Notes under the pieces: generated by a model | Seen by the model: only the letters and a program-made list of their open reading frames with translations | What the model was told of the DNA's origin: nothing | Database searches by the model: none | Translations under genes and position numbers: made by a program | Shown here: positions 10,524 through 23,585 of the stretch, piece after piece | Layout: every line of letters starts with the position of its first letter | Position numbering within the stretch: the stretch's first letter is position 1 | Source of the DNA: Armigeres subalbatus | Lineage: Eukaryota; Arthropoda; Insecta; Diptera; Culicidae | Length of the DNA stretch: 64,000 bases | Assembly (NCBI RefSeq): GCF_024139115.2 | Contig: NC_085141.1 | Coordinates: forward strand, 34,478,120-34,542,119 | Direction of reading: 5' to 3'

Positions 10524-10620
10524 CTCGGGACGTACCTTTTCACTCTAGCTGATGTCAGAAGGACAACAGTGCCCAGGATGCACAACATGCTAAGTAACCC
10601 TTAGCTGGCGGTTTGAGATG

Positions 10621-13080
10621 GTCGGGTTTCACATTCTGCCAAACCTGAACATGATTTATTAATTATTTTCAAACCCGGACCCGACCCGAGCCCGTATTGA
10701 AAAATCTTATTAAACGAATGAAACGAATTTATTCAAATATATGAACCCGAGGTATTTTTTTGCCGGGAAACTCATACAAGATATTTTCATATCTCACTTT
10801 ACACCGAAAAGGGTGCAAGCCCAAACAACGAACATACCTAAAAAATTATCAGAAACAAATGAAACATATTTGGCACTTTTTTTTTCTCAAACCCGTAGGG
10901 GAGACTGGGGACACTTGATCTTCTTTTCTGATTTCCGATGTATCACAGCCAAAAATAAATAAACATGCGCAAATTCGACACAGACCCTCAAAGAAATATA
11001 GTATTTAACTTTACTGATGTATGACAGTACCTTAATTATTGTTGTTATTGATACACAATCGATTTTTTTTAGTGTGCTGTCAAAATCGGCGAATCGAAAT
11101 CGATCCCTCTTCAAGAACTTGCTTTGATAAAATTAGAAAGGTGCCCTCAGATTTTTTTTAAATATTTTTCCTTCAAAATACGCGAAATTTTCGAATTGCT
11201 GTGCGTATACATGAACGATTTTTGTTATTGAATTCGTCAGTAGATGCAATTTCAAAATTTGGGGAGACTTGATCCCCTTTCTATGATATCTACGAAATAA
11301 ATAATTTTTCCTGCCAACTCTTCATCAAATCTGTCAAATCTACAAAAAGTCAGAAGCCTGAGAACAGGTTTATATTTTCTGGAATTTTTTCGCCATATTT
11401 TAGTATGGGTGACTAATGGGGGATCAAGGGGACACTTGTCCCCATATTGAGGCAATAATTTAAAATCCAAATATGGTTTATGGCTTTGTGCTGTGAAAAA
11501 AAAACCAAAACATTTGGGCATTTTTATGAAAAGTTGTTCAAATTTTGCGTGGCCAATAAAAAAATCTTAAGGAAGGTCAAAACATACAAACCGTCCTACA
11601 GAATAAATGACAACCTTCAATCCTAAAAATAACTCACCACATAAAGGTCATTTGTCTAGTAGAGGATCTATACTAAAAAAATACGCTAGAACAAAGCTAC
11701 TTTAGTTCTCGATAAAGATAAGAACCCGGCATTGTACTAACTTTCCAAACCTGACCACCTCTAGCGGTCTTTTGTCATCGGTCGACCCATGGAAGTGTGA
11801 GATAGAAACTTTTGGGGACCAGAGCTATGTTGGACGATCCTTTCTTGATATCAATCCACCATTTAGCAGCCCAGCTTATGATAAACGAATGCCAAAATGG
11901 TTACACGGCCTTAAAACCTTACAGTAATAACTGTTAAAGAGCTTAACAAACACTCATCTTGGAGGCTGTAATGTTTCAGTGGGGAATATTACATTGTTTG
12001 GCATTATGTCAAATAAAAAGAAGTAGGTATCTAGAGTAGTTCAAGTGAATCGAATCGTACTTTTATAATTGTCACCAAAGGATTATCAGTACATGAACAT
12101 TGAACATGACTTTTCTATCAGTTCTTATAATTTTATTCTTAAAAACTACCTAAGTATGTAAACAGAACAACAAGAGGTCAATGTTTGAACCTAACAGTCG
12201 TAATATTACAATTGAAATGTTTGATTACCAATAATTTCAATCAAACACGGTACACGATGCGAATATGTATAGTTGACGATCTATCACAACTGTTAGGTGC
12301 AAACATTCAACCCTTGTTAAACTGTTTTCTTCATGTCTCATTATCGTTGATTAAGTTACGTTGTTTTGTATGGCTCCTAAATGTTTAACATGAGTCATTT
12401 AGAGCTGTCCAATTCGAAGTGTTCCCTGCCGCACATGTTATGGATGGTGTCTAACGTTATATTGATATTATTTGTACAAAATGTTCTCCACCCGCATGTT
12501 AGAGACAACACTGCAATGGCTTTATTTTCTGCTTCACATATTGCTATATAATTTATCAAACAATCAAAGCTGCCATATGGGGCCAAAGGAGTGACACACG
12601 TCGCAATCCATTCCATAACAAGCGCGGGTGCCACCTTGAAAATGCTTATCCACACGAGAATGTTAAATCTAATAGGAAGTGGTGCTTATAGGAAGCCACT
12701 TAATTGAACATTTATTGTTGCTCACACAACAACCACCGCCCATCATCGGCGCTGATTGCTTTAACTCACGGAAACCGTTGTCACCGGTTGTTGCTGCTGT
12801 TGTTATAGCCGGATCAAGTATAAAGGTTCCAGGCAATTCACCATATACGTATCAGAGTTGTCTTCTTAGATGGAATCTTTTCTAGAATCTTTTTTCTGTT
12901 TTTATCACAGAGTTTATTTTTTAGTCAAAGAAATTGTATTTTGTAACAGATAAATCCATGTTCAAAGTTCTTGTTTAAAACTCAATCACACTTGACATGG
13001 ACTTATTTATACACACTAAACTATGAAAAAAAAAACATATCCATATTATTGGATGGTGAAATGACAAACAAATTCATTTG
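10621..13080. other. Intergenic, no convincing gene
   Basis: AT-rich sequence. At 10897-10920 (GGGGAGACTGGGGACACTTG), 11259-11277 and 11420-11445 occur short blocks of a common mosquito repeat motif, probably remnants of one MITE of about 550 bp. Short chance frames around 12185-12885 show no recognisable domain. Confidence 0.45.
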
Positions 13081-16000
13081 TAAAGCAGTCACCGACGAGC
13101 GACTCTGCTTGATGAGTGCAACCTCGCTCTATTGGCGTCGTTGAAACTGGAAACTAGAGGAATGGCTTACTACTATCTTTGGAAACTTGTTGCCAATTGG
13201 TATGTGGGAAGAAGAGCTTGAAAACGTTCGATTGGTTGAATGAATGAGAACCATGTCTTTCAGCATAGTTTAATTTTAAATTCTTTTAAAAATCAATACA
13301 GAATACTGTCTCGATACACTGGAAACGATTTGTAAAGAAACAATCAAGTAGGGAAATTAAATGGAATAGTAGTAACTCGTCCTATAGACAGGTTATTTTT
13401 CATTTTGCTAAACGTGAATGCTTGACTACTTGGTATCTGCTTGATAATTTTTCAACTTACCGGTCAACATTATAAGATTGAAATCCCATCGCGCACCGTT
13501 CGGGTGATCACACCCCAAAGCCCTCACAAACATGCCCCCGTTGTTGGCAGCCTTGACAGCGTGATTTGACCCCAGCTTGCTCGTACACATCTCGAACTCT
13601 TGGGCCCTGTGAAGAGAAGCCACCACAAAGAATATGCTGCTCCACGATGACTAACGGCGGCAGTTCATGGCTCTTCCTTTCCAATTTGCACGATGAACGA
13701 TCTCGCACGGCGCCACACTGCAAATGGATCAGCAAAAGATGCCATTAGTGTGGTGTGGATTACAGTCAACCAAGACTGCGCGGCGCGCGGGAAATCGTTA
13801 CGAATTGGAAATCCGATTACAATCTCTTCTGTACGAGTGAACCAGCATCTATCTGCCCTGTCAGGCATGAGATCTCTCACGCCCCCCAAAGGCTAGCAAC
13901 AATTGGTGGCACCGGCAGAGCAGGTCACAATAGTGCTTAGTGCAACATTTCTACCGCGGATAGGAAGATGATCCACATCGGCTGAGGCCCCACTATACTC
14001 GATGTGACGGTAGCAATGACGACGGCGACAAAGAAAAGCGAAATCGGGTCAGCTCTACATATTTCTATTTTCTGTTGTTGCTGCTGTCGTTTCCATCACT
14101 GACTAGTTGGTTGGTTGGAAGTTGGGGTAAAGTGCTGCATTACTAATTTCAGTCACAAGTCGCGCACTCGTCGCGGTTTCGTCGTCACACTAACTGTACC
14201 AACGAAGCGAATCTAACTGAGCAGCTGCTGTGGGTCTGTGGACAACGACACTAGTATAGTAATAAAAAATACCAGGCGCCCAATCTGTTAGTCAAGAAAC
14301 TCTTTCCTAGTGGGTTTATTGCCATAGTTGCAGTCGCCAGCCGGTAGCGTTGCCTACCGACCGGTGATGATGTTGATGGTGCCATACCAATTCGTATGCC
14401 GAGAAATGCAGCAAGGGTAACCTCGTTGTCATCACTGGAGCGTAGAGGAGAATTGCCCTTTGTTTCGTTCGCTGAGTTTCAACTGCGATCCGAGTCGCTG
14501 GGTTGGCAGGTTCGAAAGTGAAATCACTGGAGATGATCTTCGAACGAATTTATGTGTCCAAGATGAGCTAATCGGAGGTAACCTTGTTCTCGTTGCCGTT
14601 TTAAATACTTGAACATAAAGAAACATGGCGTAACTCAATATCGCATTAAATATGTCAACGTTTAAATTATTGAAATTCCACCACTTTTTTATAACTTGTC
14701 CGGCGAATGTAAAAATAAATTGCTACCAATAATAATTCATTTGTCCTCTTTTGTAAACGGCAGGATAAAGTCAACAAACAACAAATGATTTCCAAACTTG
14801 AAAACAATGTGGCAATGATCATCTGCCACGCATCCGATGCAATGCAACCTGATTTTTTATGATGTTATCCATAAAAATTAATTGCTTTTTCTATATTCAG
14901 ATAAGAATACAGCCACTTGTTGGCTTTATTCCAATCTTATTTCCTTACAAATCATCGCAGTACGTTAAACAAACTAGGGCTGCGTTCTTCAGAAATACAA
15001 CAATAATAAATTGCTTGGCTTAACATAATGAAGCAAGAACAATTTTTTATGTAATTTCTAAAAAATCTTTCCCTTTTGTACCAAGTGGTCGCAGGCGATA
15101 CGGGATTCTCCTGCTATGGGGGTCTCATATACAAAAAACGGGAACTTCTGGAATAGAGTTAGTTTTGTTTTAAACTAGTAAAAACATTCTTGCTCAGTAG
15201 CTTCACAAATATTTCTACTAATTGATGTGCAATGGTTTCAGAGAGTATCTTCATGAGAACCGCACAAGGTATGCGTACTTCCATAATAAAATAGATCGAC
15301 ATGTCACTTTCCTTCACTTCCAAATTCATCACCATAAAAATTAGACCGAAACATGAGATATCACTCATCTAAGCGCGCGTTTAGCTTTATGATTGCTTCA
15401 CGAAGTGATGGTCGATAGGTAATTATGAGCCAATCTTCTGCTATTTCATTGCGGCTCTGCTCGTCGGGTCGGTGCGATGCAACGCAGTTCCAAACAGACT
15501 GCTAGCTCCAACGACTCAATTTTACGAAGGAGGAAGCCGCCGCCGCCGCGACGACGATGACCGCCGCCGGCATGCGGTGCGTTGTGTATGGAAATCCAAT
15601 TACCTTGTGCAACCCCGCGATCGGTTAATGAGTTTGATGGCCGAAACCCCCTCTCGGGTAATCACAGCAGACAGGCACGGTACGGCGGCACTGCGGTGTT
15701 CATGGGAGATATTGTTGTTGTTTTGGACGATGATAGAGGAGTTTGTGATTAGGATTCGATTGGGTTGTTTTATGATTCAAGCCACGTATGAATAATGGCC
15801 GTAGATCGTTACGTAGAAACTGCGTATATGGGCGGTAAATGCATTCGCAACGTTCATTTTAAGATTGAAGCGTCAAAAATCCTTCGCATTTCGATGCTAT
15901 TCTTTGATTTCTCAAGAAATCATTTAATTCCATGATGATTGTAAAGATTACTGAGATTCAGAGAAAATTACTGCTATTCATTTATCTATTTTTTTTCTTA

Positions 16001-16487
16001 CACATAGTGTTTACTTTCACAACGAAGATTGCTATCAGTGCATCTCCAGGCGAAAAAAAAAATATCATATTATAAGAAGTTAACAACACTTTTTTCTTTA
16101 TTTATGTGTTTTTTCAATACTACATTAAGTTCAACATATCATTTAACAGTACTTAGCTCATTGCTCTTTTACAATATCAATGTCCATTATGTCGAATACC
16201 TCTCAAACGTTATCGACACACTTAATCTGATTTTTTTATTTAAAAAAAATCGTTTCCATCGTTAGGGTGTCTTATTTTCCGTGTAAATAACTAACTAATA
16301 ACCTAAAATGATACCATTAAACCTTAAATTAAAATGTATAACGTTTTTGCATTTAATACTTACCTGGTTGGATACAGCGCAGCGTCGTTACACTTCTATC
16401 AAACGCGTTCTTAGGCGATCTATCCGATGTCATATTCGACATTTTTTGCCCACTCCTTCTTCCAACATTCATACTAAGTGACCAGCC
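13081..16487. other. Intergenic, with two GC-richer islands
   Basis: No protein family recognised. Two islands are less AT-rich than their surroundings: 13490-14240, and 15470-15700, which contains GCCGCCGCCGCGACGACGATG. Overlapping short frames on both strands there reflect composition. They could be distal regulatory elements or non-coding exons, but nothing in the sequence decides this. Confidence 0.35.
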
Positions 16488-18826
16488 CACAGTGTTTTCT
16501 AACCCAGGAATTCGTGATCGAAAATGTTTTGGCCATGAAAAGTTGATTTTAGAGGCTCAGTGACTTCAGAGAAAAGTTTCAGTATGTTAAGCCCCATATT
16601 TTGTAAAAAAAAAATTTTTGACTAATCCCCCTAAAAGTGAGATGGAAATTCCCTTTCCTCCAATTATAAAGATACATCATTGGTGTCTTCGAAAAAGTTG
16701 TAGAAAAAGTTTCTACGAGAAATTTTGCTATATAAACTTTATTTCTATCTGCTATAGAAGTCAAGATATGGGTCGTTATTTATGAACGACCACCAAAAAA
16801 CAGGTTTTTCACAATACTTTCGTCAATATATTTTTTAGATTTTTCAAATGTTCTACAAAGATCTCCGTCGCGATAAAAAACATGAACCTTTCGAAGACAG
16901 TTTCTTCTTATTTTCAATATGGACGAAGTTATTGACGATTTTTTGTTCAAAAATGAGCATTTTGACATTAATTGCATACATGTAGGGGCAAAATGGGGCA
17001 GAATTTTAATTAGGAGAATGAACGTATAACTCATGCACTAACGGTTGCATTGCAACATATATGTGACTTAGCTTTCCGTAAGTACCGTATGGATATGTTT
17101 TCTTCTTCTTCTTCTTGTTATATAAAAAAAATGAATTGGTCTGTATTCCGCATAACTAAGAAACGGCTGGGTTCAAATGTCTTCATCACAATTTCCGATG
17201 GGCTTACATAATATTTTTTATGTAAAAGTCACGACTTAAACTGAAAAAATTTGAAAAATTCAAATTAGAATTTGTATGGGTATTTTGTATAGGCATATCA
17301 CAACACGCATTCTCACCTACTGTGCAAGACAACGTCTGCCGGGTCATCTAGTTCATGATAATAACACTTACGCCAGACCTATGTCTTGCTTTAATGTCCA
17401 AATTTTGAAAATGATTATCGAATCGACGGATATTTTACAGAGAAATACCAATATATCGGTATATTAGTATTTCCAGAGAATTCTAAATGAAAAGAATTAA
17501 ACTAAAATTTTTGGAACACTTTTCTGTTAACCTGTTTTGCAATATTGTGATGTTTTAGACGTAGCAAACCGGCTTTTTATTATTCCGGGATATTTCGAAA
17601 AGTAAATAGGTAAAACAAGTACCTTCGAATTGCTTTCATAAAATTATATTTAAACTTATGATGTTTGAGGCGTCGCTAACCATAGTTTCCATTCAATAAA
17701 GATTACTGATTTACCCGATACTGCATTTCCTCTCATCAGCATTCCTGGCTGTATGGTGAATTCTAAAATAATACAATTTGCCTAAATACATTGGGGTCGC
17801 TTTTCACGTGCCCTTTTGATTTTTTTTAAATACGCCTTGTTTCTTCCCGCGGACTTTGAAATTCATGTCAGTTCTGTAAAACATCCATCCATAATCATTT
17901 AGAAAATTTTGTATTTGGCTATATCATAGTTCTGGCGTAAGTGTAAAAACTAAAGATGACCCTGCAAACGTTGTCCTGCACAGTAGGCGAGAATGCGATC
18001 TACCTTTTTAAAATTTCCATACAAATTTTATTTTCAATTTTTCATATTTTTCCAATTTTGGTCGAGATTCTTACATGAGAAAATATTCTGTAAATCCGTC
18101 GGACATGTTGATAAACAAATTTGCTGAAGAAATGAAGAAAATCTATCCAGCCGTTTCTTAGTTATGCACAATACAGACCAATTCATTTTTTATATATAAC
18201 AAGAAGAAGAAGAAAAAGATGTTCATACGGCACTTATGTCAAGCTATGTCACATATATGTTGCAATGCAACCATTAGAGCATGAGTTATACTTTCAATTA
18301 CCTAAATAAAATTCTGCCCCATTTTGCCCCTACATGTATGCAGTTAATGTCAAAATGCTCATTTTTGAACAAAAAATCGTCAATAACTTCGTCAATATTG
18401 AAAATAAGAAGAAACTGTCTTCGAAAGGTTCATGTTTTTTATCGCGACGGACATCTTTGTAGAACATTTGAAAAATCTAAAAAATATATTGACGAAAGTA
18501 TCGTGAAAACCCAGTTTTTGGTGGTCGTTCATAAATAACGACCCATATCTCAACTTCTATAGCAGATATAAATAAAGTTTATATAGCAAAATTTTTCGTA
18601 GAAACTTTTTCTACAACTTTCTCGAAAACACCAATGATGTATCTTCATAATTGAAGGAAAGAGAATTTCCATCTCACTTTTAGGGGGATTAGTCAAAAAA
18701 ATTTTTTTTACAGAATATGGAGCTTAATATACTGAAACTTTTCTCCGAAGTCACTGAGACTCTAAAATTAACTTTTCATGGCCAAAACATTTTCGATCAC
18801 GAATTCCTGGGTTAGAAAACACTGTG
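16488..18826. mobile_element. 2.3-kb fold-back element with about 900-bp inverted arms
   Basis: The ends CACAGTGTTTTCTAACCCAG and, inverted, the same sequence finishing at 18826 bound a unit whose arms (about 16488-17400 and 17910-18826) are imperfect inverted copies, separated by a 500-base spacer. A direct repeat CAGCC lies at 16483-16487 and 18827-18831, a possible 5-bp target duplication. Each arm yields an 84-85-residue frame starting MSYTF, which I take as a consequence of arm conservation rather than a gene. Each arm also contains a smaller Helitron-like unit. Confidence 0.8.
17115..17351 (+). repeat. Helitron-like segment in left arm
   Basis: TTATATAAAAAAAATGAATTGGTCTGTAT at the start, AACTAAGAAACGGCTGG in the middle and GTCTGCCGGGTCATCTAG|T at the end have the layout of short mosquito Helitron-like elements, as in the better copy at 63509. 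The inverted counterpart lies near 17975-18200. Given as separate words: start TTATATAAAA, end TCATCTAGT. Confidence 0.4.
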
Positions 18827-19903
18827 CAGCCCATCGAAGTTTGTAATATTTCATTAGATTTTACAACATTTTCTTCGTTGTATACTAGTGTTGTTGAAGA
18901 CGAGCTACGAAGGATCTCATAACTATAAATGAGCTCGAAAAATATTTGGCTTTTGCTGTTGTGATTTGCACGTTAATTGATCGTATTTCTGTGGAGCGCG
19001 TTGGAACGATCAAAAGAGCGCGATCCTCTAGTATGCAAAAGCCACCGGGCGGGCGTCAGGAAGTATGGGTAGCACCGGTAGCAGCGGTTCCAGCGGAGAG
19101 AGCGATTCATTCAATGATTGACGACGCGTCGTCAACAGCAACAGCACTCAAGAGAAATTTCCACGCAATGTTCGGACCTTCTTTTGGTTGCTGTTAGTGA
19201 TAAGAAAGGTGCATTGTGAAAAGAAAATTGATTCTTTTCAGGACAAAATGGTGTGGGTTGCGCTCCCCGGGGATCTGTGGCGGTACTAAAATAGTATTTT
19301 AAATGGTTGCGTCTTTGCGGAACATTATCGAGTGACTGTTGGCCAGCAGCAACAGTTAAGTGATTTTTTTACGAAAAGTTCGGACTAACGTTTGATTGCA
19401 CTAACGTTTGGTTCTTTTCGGTTCTTTTCGGACTAACGTTTGGTTCTTTTCGGAATCTTTGTTTTACACAAGAAAATGTAGAGCCGAGACCAATTTTCTT
19501 CAAAATTCGAATCATAATCGGTAGAAAATCTTCGTTGGTAGTAGTGCAAGCGCTCGGCGGAAGGAGATGCTCCAAAAATGTATTCGCAAGGATGACGTCT
19601 CAAATCATCGAGTGGCTGACATTGCCATAAGTTTCAGTCAAGTGAAATTTTCGCTAGCTTCTGATTCAGGTTTTGTTGCTTTTTTGTGATTGGAAAGGCG
19701 CATTATGAAAAACCAATTGATTCATTTTAGAACCAAGAGAATGTTGAGTCGAAATAATTGTTTTTCAATGTGTAAATCATAATTGCTTGGCGACGGCAGA
19801 AATTTTCCGTCGGTTGCTGCTTTTAATTGGAAAGGCATATCGTTGAAAAAAAACATATTAATCCACCTAGCAGTGATGTCGCCTTTCTCGTGCGAATAAA
19901 AAA
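18827..19903. other. Repeat-rich intergenic stretch
   Basis: The block at 18945-19200 (GGAACGATCAAAAGAGCGCG, AAAAGCCACCGGGCGGG) recurs in shortened form at 21133-21200. Repeated phrases such as GGAAAGGCGCATTATGAAAA and three copies of CTAACGTTTGGTTCTTTTCGG (bases 19383-19455) suggest fragments of a LINE or its 5' region. No usable frame. Confidence 0.4.
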
Positions 19904-20180
19904 ATAGTATTTTGGCCATAACTTCCGATCTCATAGTACAAACTGATCAATTTTCAATAGAAAACAATGTGATAGAAGTCTGCGTCGAATGCAACTTGTT
20001 GCGGGCAAATCGGTTGAGGATAAGTGCCCGAAAAATGAATGACACTTTTTTACGCGATTATTTCGTAAAAGAAAGTATTTTGGCCATAACGTCCGATCCC
20101 ATAGTCCGATCTGGCCAATTTTCAATAGGAAACAATGGGAAAGAAGGGCGTCGAATGCAACTTCGAATGCAAATCGGTTG
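19904..20180 (+). repeat. Imperfect tandem duplication, about 170-bp unit
   Basis: The sequence from AGTATTTTGGCCATAACTTCC (19905) through AATGCAACTTG is repeated from AGTATTTTGGCCATAACGTCC (about 20078) with similar order of blocks: CCGATC, CAATTTTCAATAG, AAACAATG, CGAATGCAACTT. It directly precedes the interspersed repeat at 20203. Confidence 0.6.
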
Positions 20181-20202
20181 AGAATAAGTGTTGGTACGTG
20201 GG

Positions 20203-20352
20203 TGCGCGCACACACACACAGACATCACCTCAATTCGTTGAACTGAGTCGATCGGTATAAAACACTATGGGTCTCCGAGCCTTCTATAAAAAGTTTGTTT
20301 TTGGAGCGAACATATAGCCTTTACGTATACTTAGTATACGAGAAAGGCAAAA
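20203..20352 (+). repeat. Interspersed mosquito repeat, copy 1
   Basis: A CA-dinucleotide run, then TTGAACTGAGTCGATCGG, ACACTATGGGTCTCCGAG, TATAAAAAGTTTGTTTTTGG and the closing word ACGAGAAAGGCAAAA. Shares all blocks with the copy at 20710-20886. Confidence 0.7.
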
Positions 20353-20709
20353 CACATTTTGCACAAGGGAAGGTAACGATAACGATAACGAGTGGCTGAT
20401 GTTGGCGTCAGTGACAGTCAGGTGAAATATTCTTTCAAGATTCAGATTTTGATTTGGTTGTTGTTAGTGATTGAAAAACCCAACTTAATTCACCGATACT
20501 GCCTTTCTCGCATTTAGCCAAGACACCAACCTTATATGACGCCAACACATTTCGATGTACTATTTTCTTTAAAACTTCTAAACGCAACGGTCGATCGTTT
20601 TCAAACTCATAGTGATCAACTAGGCTTTACCACCTTTCGAATGCAACTTGTTGCGAGAAAATCGGTTGAGGATTGCTATATGAAAAGTTGTCTAATATTT
20701 TTCTTAGCT

Positions 20710-20886
20710 TTTGTGCACACACATACACACACACACATACACACGGACAGACAGACAATTGCTCAGCTCGTCGAGCTGAGTCGATTGGTATATAACACTA
20801 TGGGTCTCCGAGACTTATATAAAAAGTTCGTTTTTGGAGCAAAATGATAGCCTTTCGGTACAACTTTGTTGTACGAGAAAGGCAAA
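20710..20886 (+). repeat. Interspersed mosquito repeat, copy 2
   Basis: Starts in a CA-rich microsatellite, then contains CAGCTCGTCGAGCTGAG (a near-perfect palindrome), ACACTATGGGTCTCCGAG, AAAAAGTTCGTTTTTGGAGC and GTACGAGAAAGGCAAAA. Further partial copies lie at 7940-8040 and 53637-53792. Not assigned to a named family. Confidence 0.7.
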
Positions 20887-22177
20887 AAACATGATTGAGA
20901 ATGAATCGGTTCTTTTCGAAGCCAACATTTTATACAATAGAAAGTTGATCCGAGGAGAATTTTCCTCAAAATGCAAACCACAATTACTTGATGACTGCTG
21001 TTTATTGCAACGATGGCATCGGTAAGGGTCACAGCTGCTTACCACCAGCTTTAGTAAACAATAAACAAATTGAATTGTACTTCTACTTTTTTTAACACGA
21101 GATGAATAAGCCAAGTTTTTTTTGCTTGATGGATCCATCGAAAGAGCGATTCTTCTTAGTATGCTGAGGCCACCGAGGGTGCATTGCGCTAAGTAATGCG
21201 ATCGTGTTATCGCATATCAACCGAAGCACATAGAGTAACGCGTTGAATTGATTTTAAACACGGTTTTCGTCCTTAGGCTTTTGGAATAACTAAGCATAAA
21301 GCGATTAAACTCGTTGCAATTCATTTTTTAAATCGCTGAATTTGAAATATGCACTCAGAAGAAGTATCGTGAATGAACAAAATGATATTTCCAAAGAAAT
21401 GCTATTTTCGAGATAATATCATTTTCGGAGAAATGTTATTTTCCGCGATATGCTGTTTTTGAGAAAATTTTCAATTTTGGGAATTGGTTTTCTGGAAATT
21501 GTACGTCATCTACACTCAACCAGAGATTGCAATATTTCTTGGAAGAATTTCTGAAGGAATTTCTTATAGATTTACAAGTGAAATTATGGAGCGAAATCGG
21601 AGAATTTCTGTCATAAATTTTTGAAGAAACTTCTGGTGGAATTTCGGGAGGAAATTCCGTATGTATTCTTGAAGGAACTCTTGAATACGTTCCAGAAGAA
21701 ATGCCGGAGATTTTGCTGGAAGAATAGCCGAAGAAATGTCTAGAAATAAAACTTAGAAAGAAGTAAAAAATCTTCAAGGAATTTCCTCATGAATTCCCTA
21801 AAAAAAATTAGTGAGGGGTTTCTAGATAAAAAGGAATTACAATTACATGAGAAGGATTTTCGAACGATTTTCAAAAGGAATTTGTGGATAACTTCCCGGA
21901 GGAATTAAGAAGTTCCCAGGGGAGCTTCTAGAAGGATTTTAAGCAGAATTTATGACCCCGAAATGTTTCGAGTTGTTTTGAACTTTCATATGTATTATGG
22001 ATCCTGGATACCCTAATAAGTTTTTGGGAATCTTTTAAATTTCAACCACCTATTTCTGAATATAATTGGATTGTAAAGTGCACATGTTAAGGCAATTTAT
22101 TCCAGTCCCCGTTCATTATTACCATCATTTAGGAGGGGGCTACGCCTGTTATCGAACGACTAGTGGATTGTCCATAA
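20887..22177. other. Intergenic with decayed GAATTTC-type repeats
   Basis: No gene. From about 21512 to 21960, words such as GGAAGAATTTCTGAAGGAAT, AAACTTCTGGTGGAATTTCG and GAAGGAACTCTTG recur about every 12-24 bases. They resemble the unit of the 34.6-kb satellite on the opposite strand, strongly diverged. Confidence 0.5.
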
Positions 22178-23585
22178 AAAATTCTTGGGAAATTCCATTG
22201 GCCGAAAGCGACATACGGCCGAATTGGTAATTTGGCTGAAAAAGTCGTTTGCCCTAACAGGTCATTTGGCCGAAACGACCGTTTGACCGAAAAGGTCATC
22301 AGCTCTAAAATGCCGTTTGGTCGAAATAGTCGTTTGACAGAATGGGCTATTTGTCCGAAAATATCGTTTGGGCCAACAGGTCATACTGTCAAATGTCAAT
22401 AACTTAACGGGTAATTTAGTCAAAAATATCCATCCGTTTGGCCTAATGACCCAAATTTCGTAACCTCTGTACTTTTTAAGTCGATACTAACCTTTAAGCC
22501 AAAAGTCATTTAACCATACCCATGAAGCCGAATTGAAGCAAACTGTTATCAGGTCGAAAATGGTTTGAAAGCGGCATATAGCTGAAAAAATCATTTTACC
22601 GAATAGATCATTTGACCAAAAATGCCGTTTGATAGGAATGGCCATTGATCATTTGGCCCGGAAATGTCCTTTCTGCAAACTATCCTTTCGTCCAAACAGC
22701 ATTTTCTGTCAAATGGCCTATTCAGCTAAACGCCATTTTGGCAAAATGATAAATTCAGCCGGACGAAACTTTTCAAATAAGATTGCAAAAAGGACATTTT
22801 TGGGCCAAATGGCTCTTTCTGCCAAATGACAACCCAGAAGATCCCACAGCGCATAAGAATGCACGTTTAAAATCGTTTACCGATCCAAATTTCATCAAAA
22901 TCGCATTGTGGTGCACAGATCATAAATATAATATTATAAATATAATATAATAAATTTTCCTGCACAGTAGGCTAGATTACGTGTTTATTCCAGTTTGTTT
23001 TGTTGACATCGCATATTCCAGCAAACAAACTCAAATGAAATCGGATTATCTGTCAAGCAGAGCTTGTTATCACAAATTATCTCGCAATGTATAACAAGCA
23101 TTACCGTGCAACGTCGGATAAGAAATGTACATATGTCGTCTCCACTTTTGTACGTAAAAGGCGTTTTCGCGACTGGTATACGATTAAATTTGTGCACTTA
23201 GGCATCGCATAACAGAAAAACAATTCTGGGAATTCTTACCGAAAGACATTTTTGGTCAGATGATCTATTCGGTCAAATGACTTTTTCGGCCGAACGGCAA
23301 TTGACCTGTTAGGGCAAACAACTTTTTACAAGTCCGGCCAAATGTTCCTTTTCGCTGTACGTCGCTTTCTAAACGAGTGGTTATTTTTGACAATGTTACC
23401 CGTTCAGTCATTGGCATTTGGTCGTATGACCAAATGTCCCATTCTGTCAAAAATCCTTTTCGGCTAAACGGCATTTTCGGCCAACGATCGTTTCGGCCAG
23501 ACGACCTGTTAGGGTAAACGGCTTTTCGCCAAATTACCAGCTTGGCCGCCTGTCGCTTCCGGCCAATGGAATTTCCCAAGAATTT
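22178..23585. mobile_element. 1.4-kb element with long inverted ends, TTTGGCCGAAA family
   Basis: The left end AAATTCTTGGGAAATTCCAT (22178) is repeated inverted as ATGGAATTTCCCAAGAATTT ending at 23585. The similarity continues inward for at least 200 bases (GGCCGAAAGCGACA, GGTAATTTGGC, CCCTAACAGGTC). The ends are built of many TTTGGCCGAAA-like words. The centre (22860-23230) is unrelated AT-rich sequence containing TTTTCCTGCACAGTAGGC. No transposase seen. A small related unit lies at 41339-41835. Confidence 0.75.

Larger units (their letters stand above)
8541..10620 (-). mobile_element. Decayed non-LTR retrotransposon, interrupted by a hAT MITE
   Basis: Read on the minus strand, the relic starts with a 5' untranslated segment at 10532-10620, continues at 9841-9971 after removal of the hAT insertion, and reaches an endonuclease start (WNVRTLNK, near 9715). 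The endonuclease end (DSDHYLVVSKIRSRL, near 9560-9600) follows, then an RT piece (LYIDFKAAYD, near 8590). The segment at 10532-10610 (CTCTAGCTGATGTCAGAAGG, CAACAGTGCCCAGG, CTTAGCTGGCGG) matches 26909-26985 upstream of another LINE. Large internal deletions and many stops make it inactive. Confidence 0.75.

Noticed and set aside
13426..13940. Cluster of overlapping frames as a host gene
   Set aside because: Frames of 60-75 codons on both strands without shared domain or splice signals; explained by higher GC content.
16780..18538. Two homologous 84-85-codon genes (MSYTF...)
   Set aside because: They are mirror copies from the inverted arms, start in different flanking sequence and have no domain.
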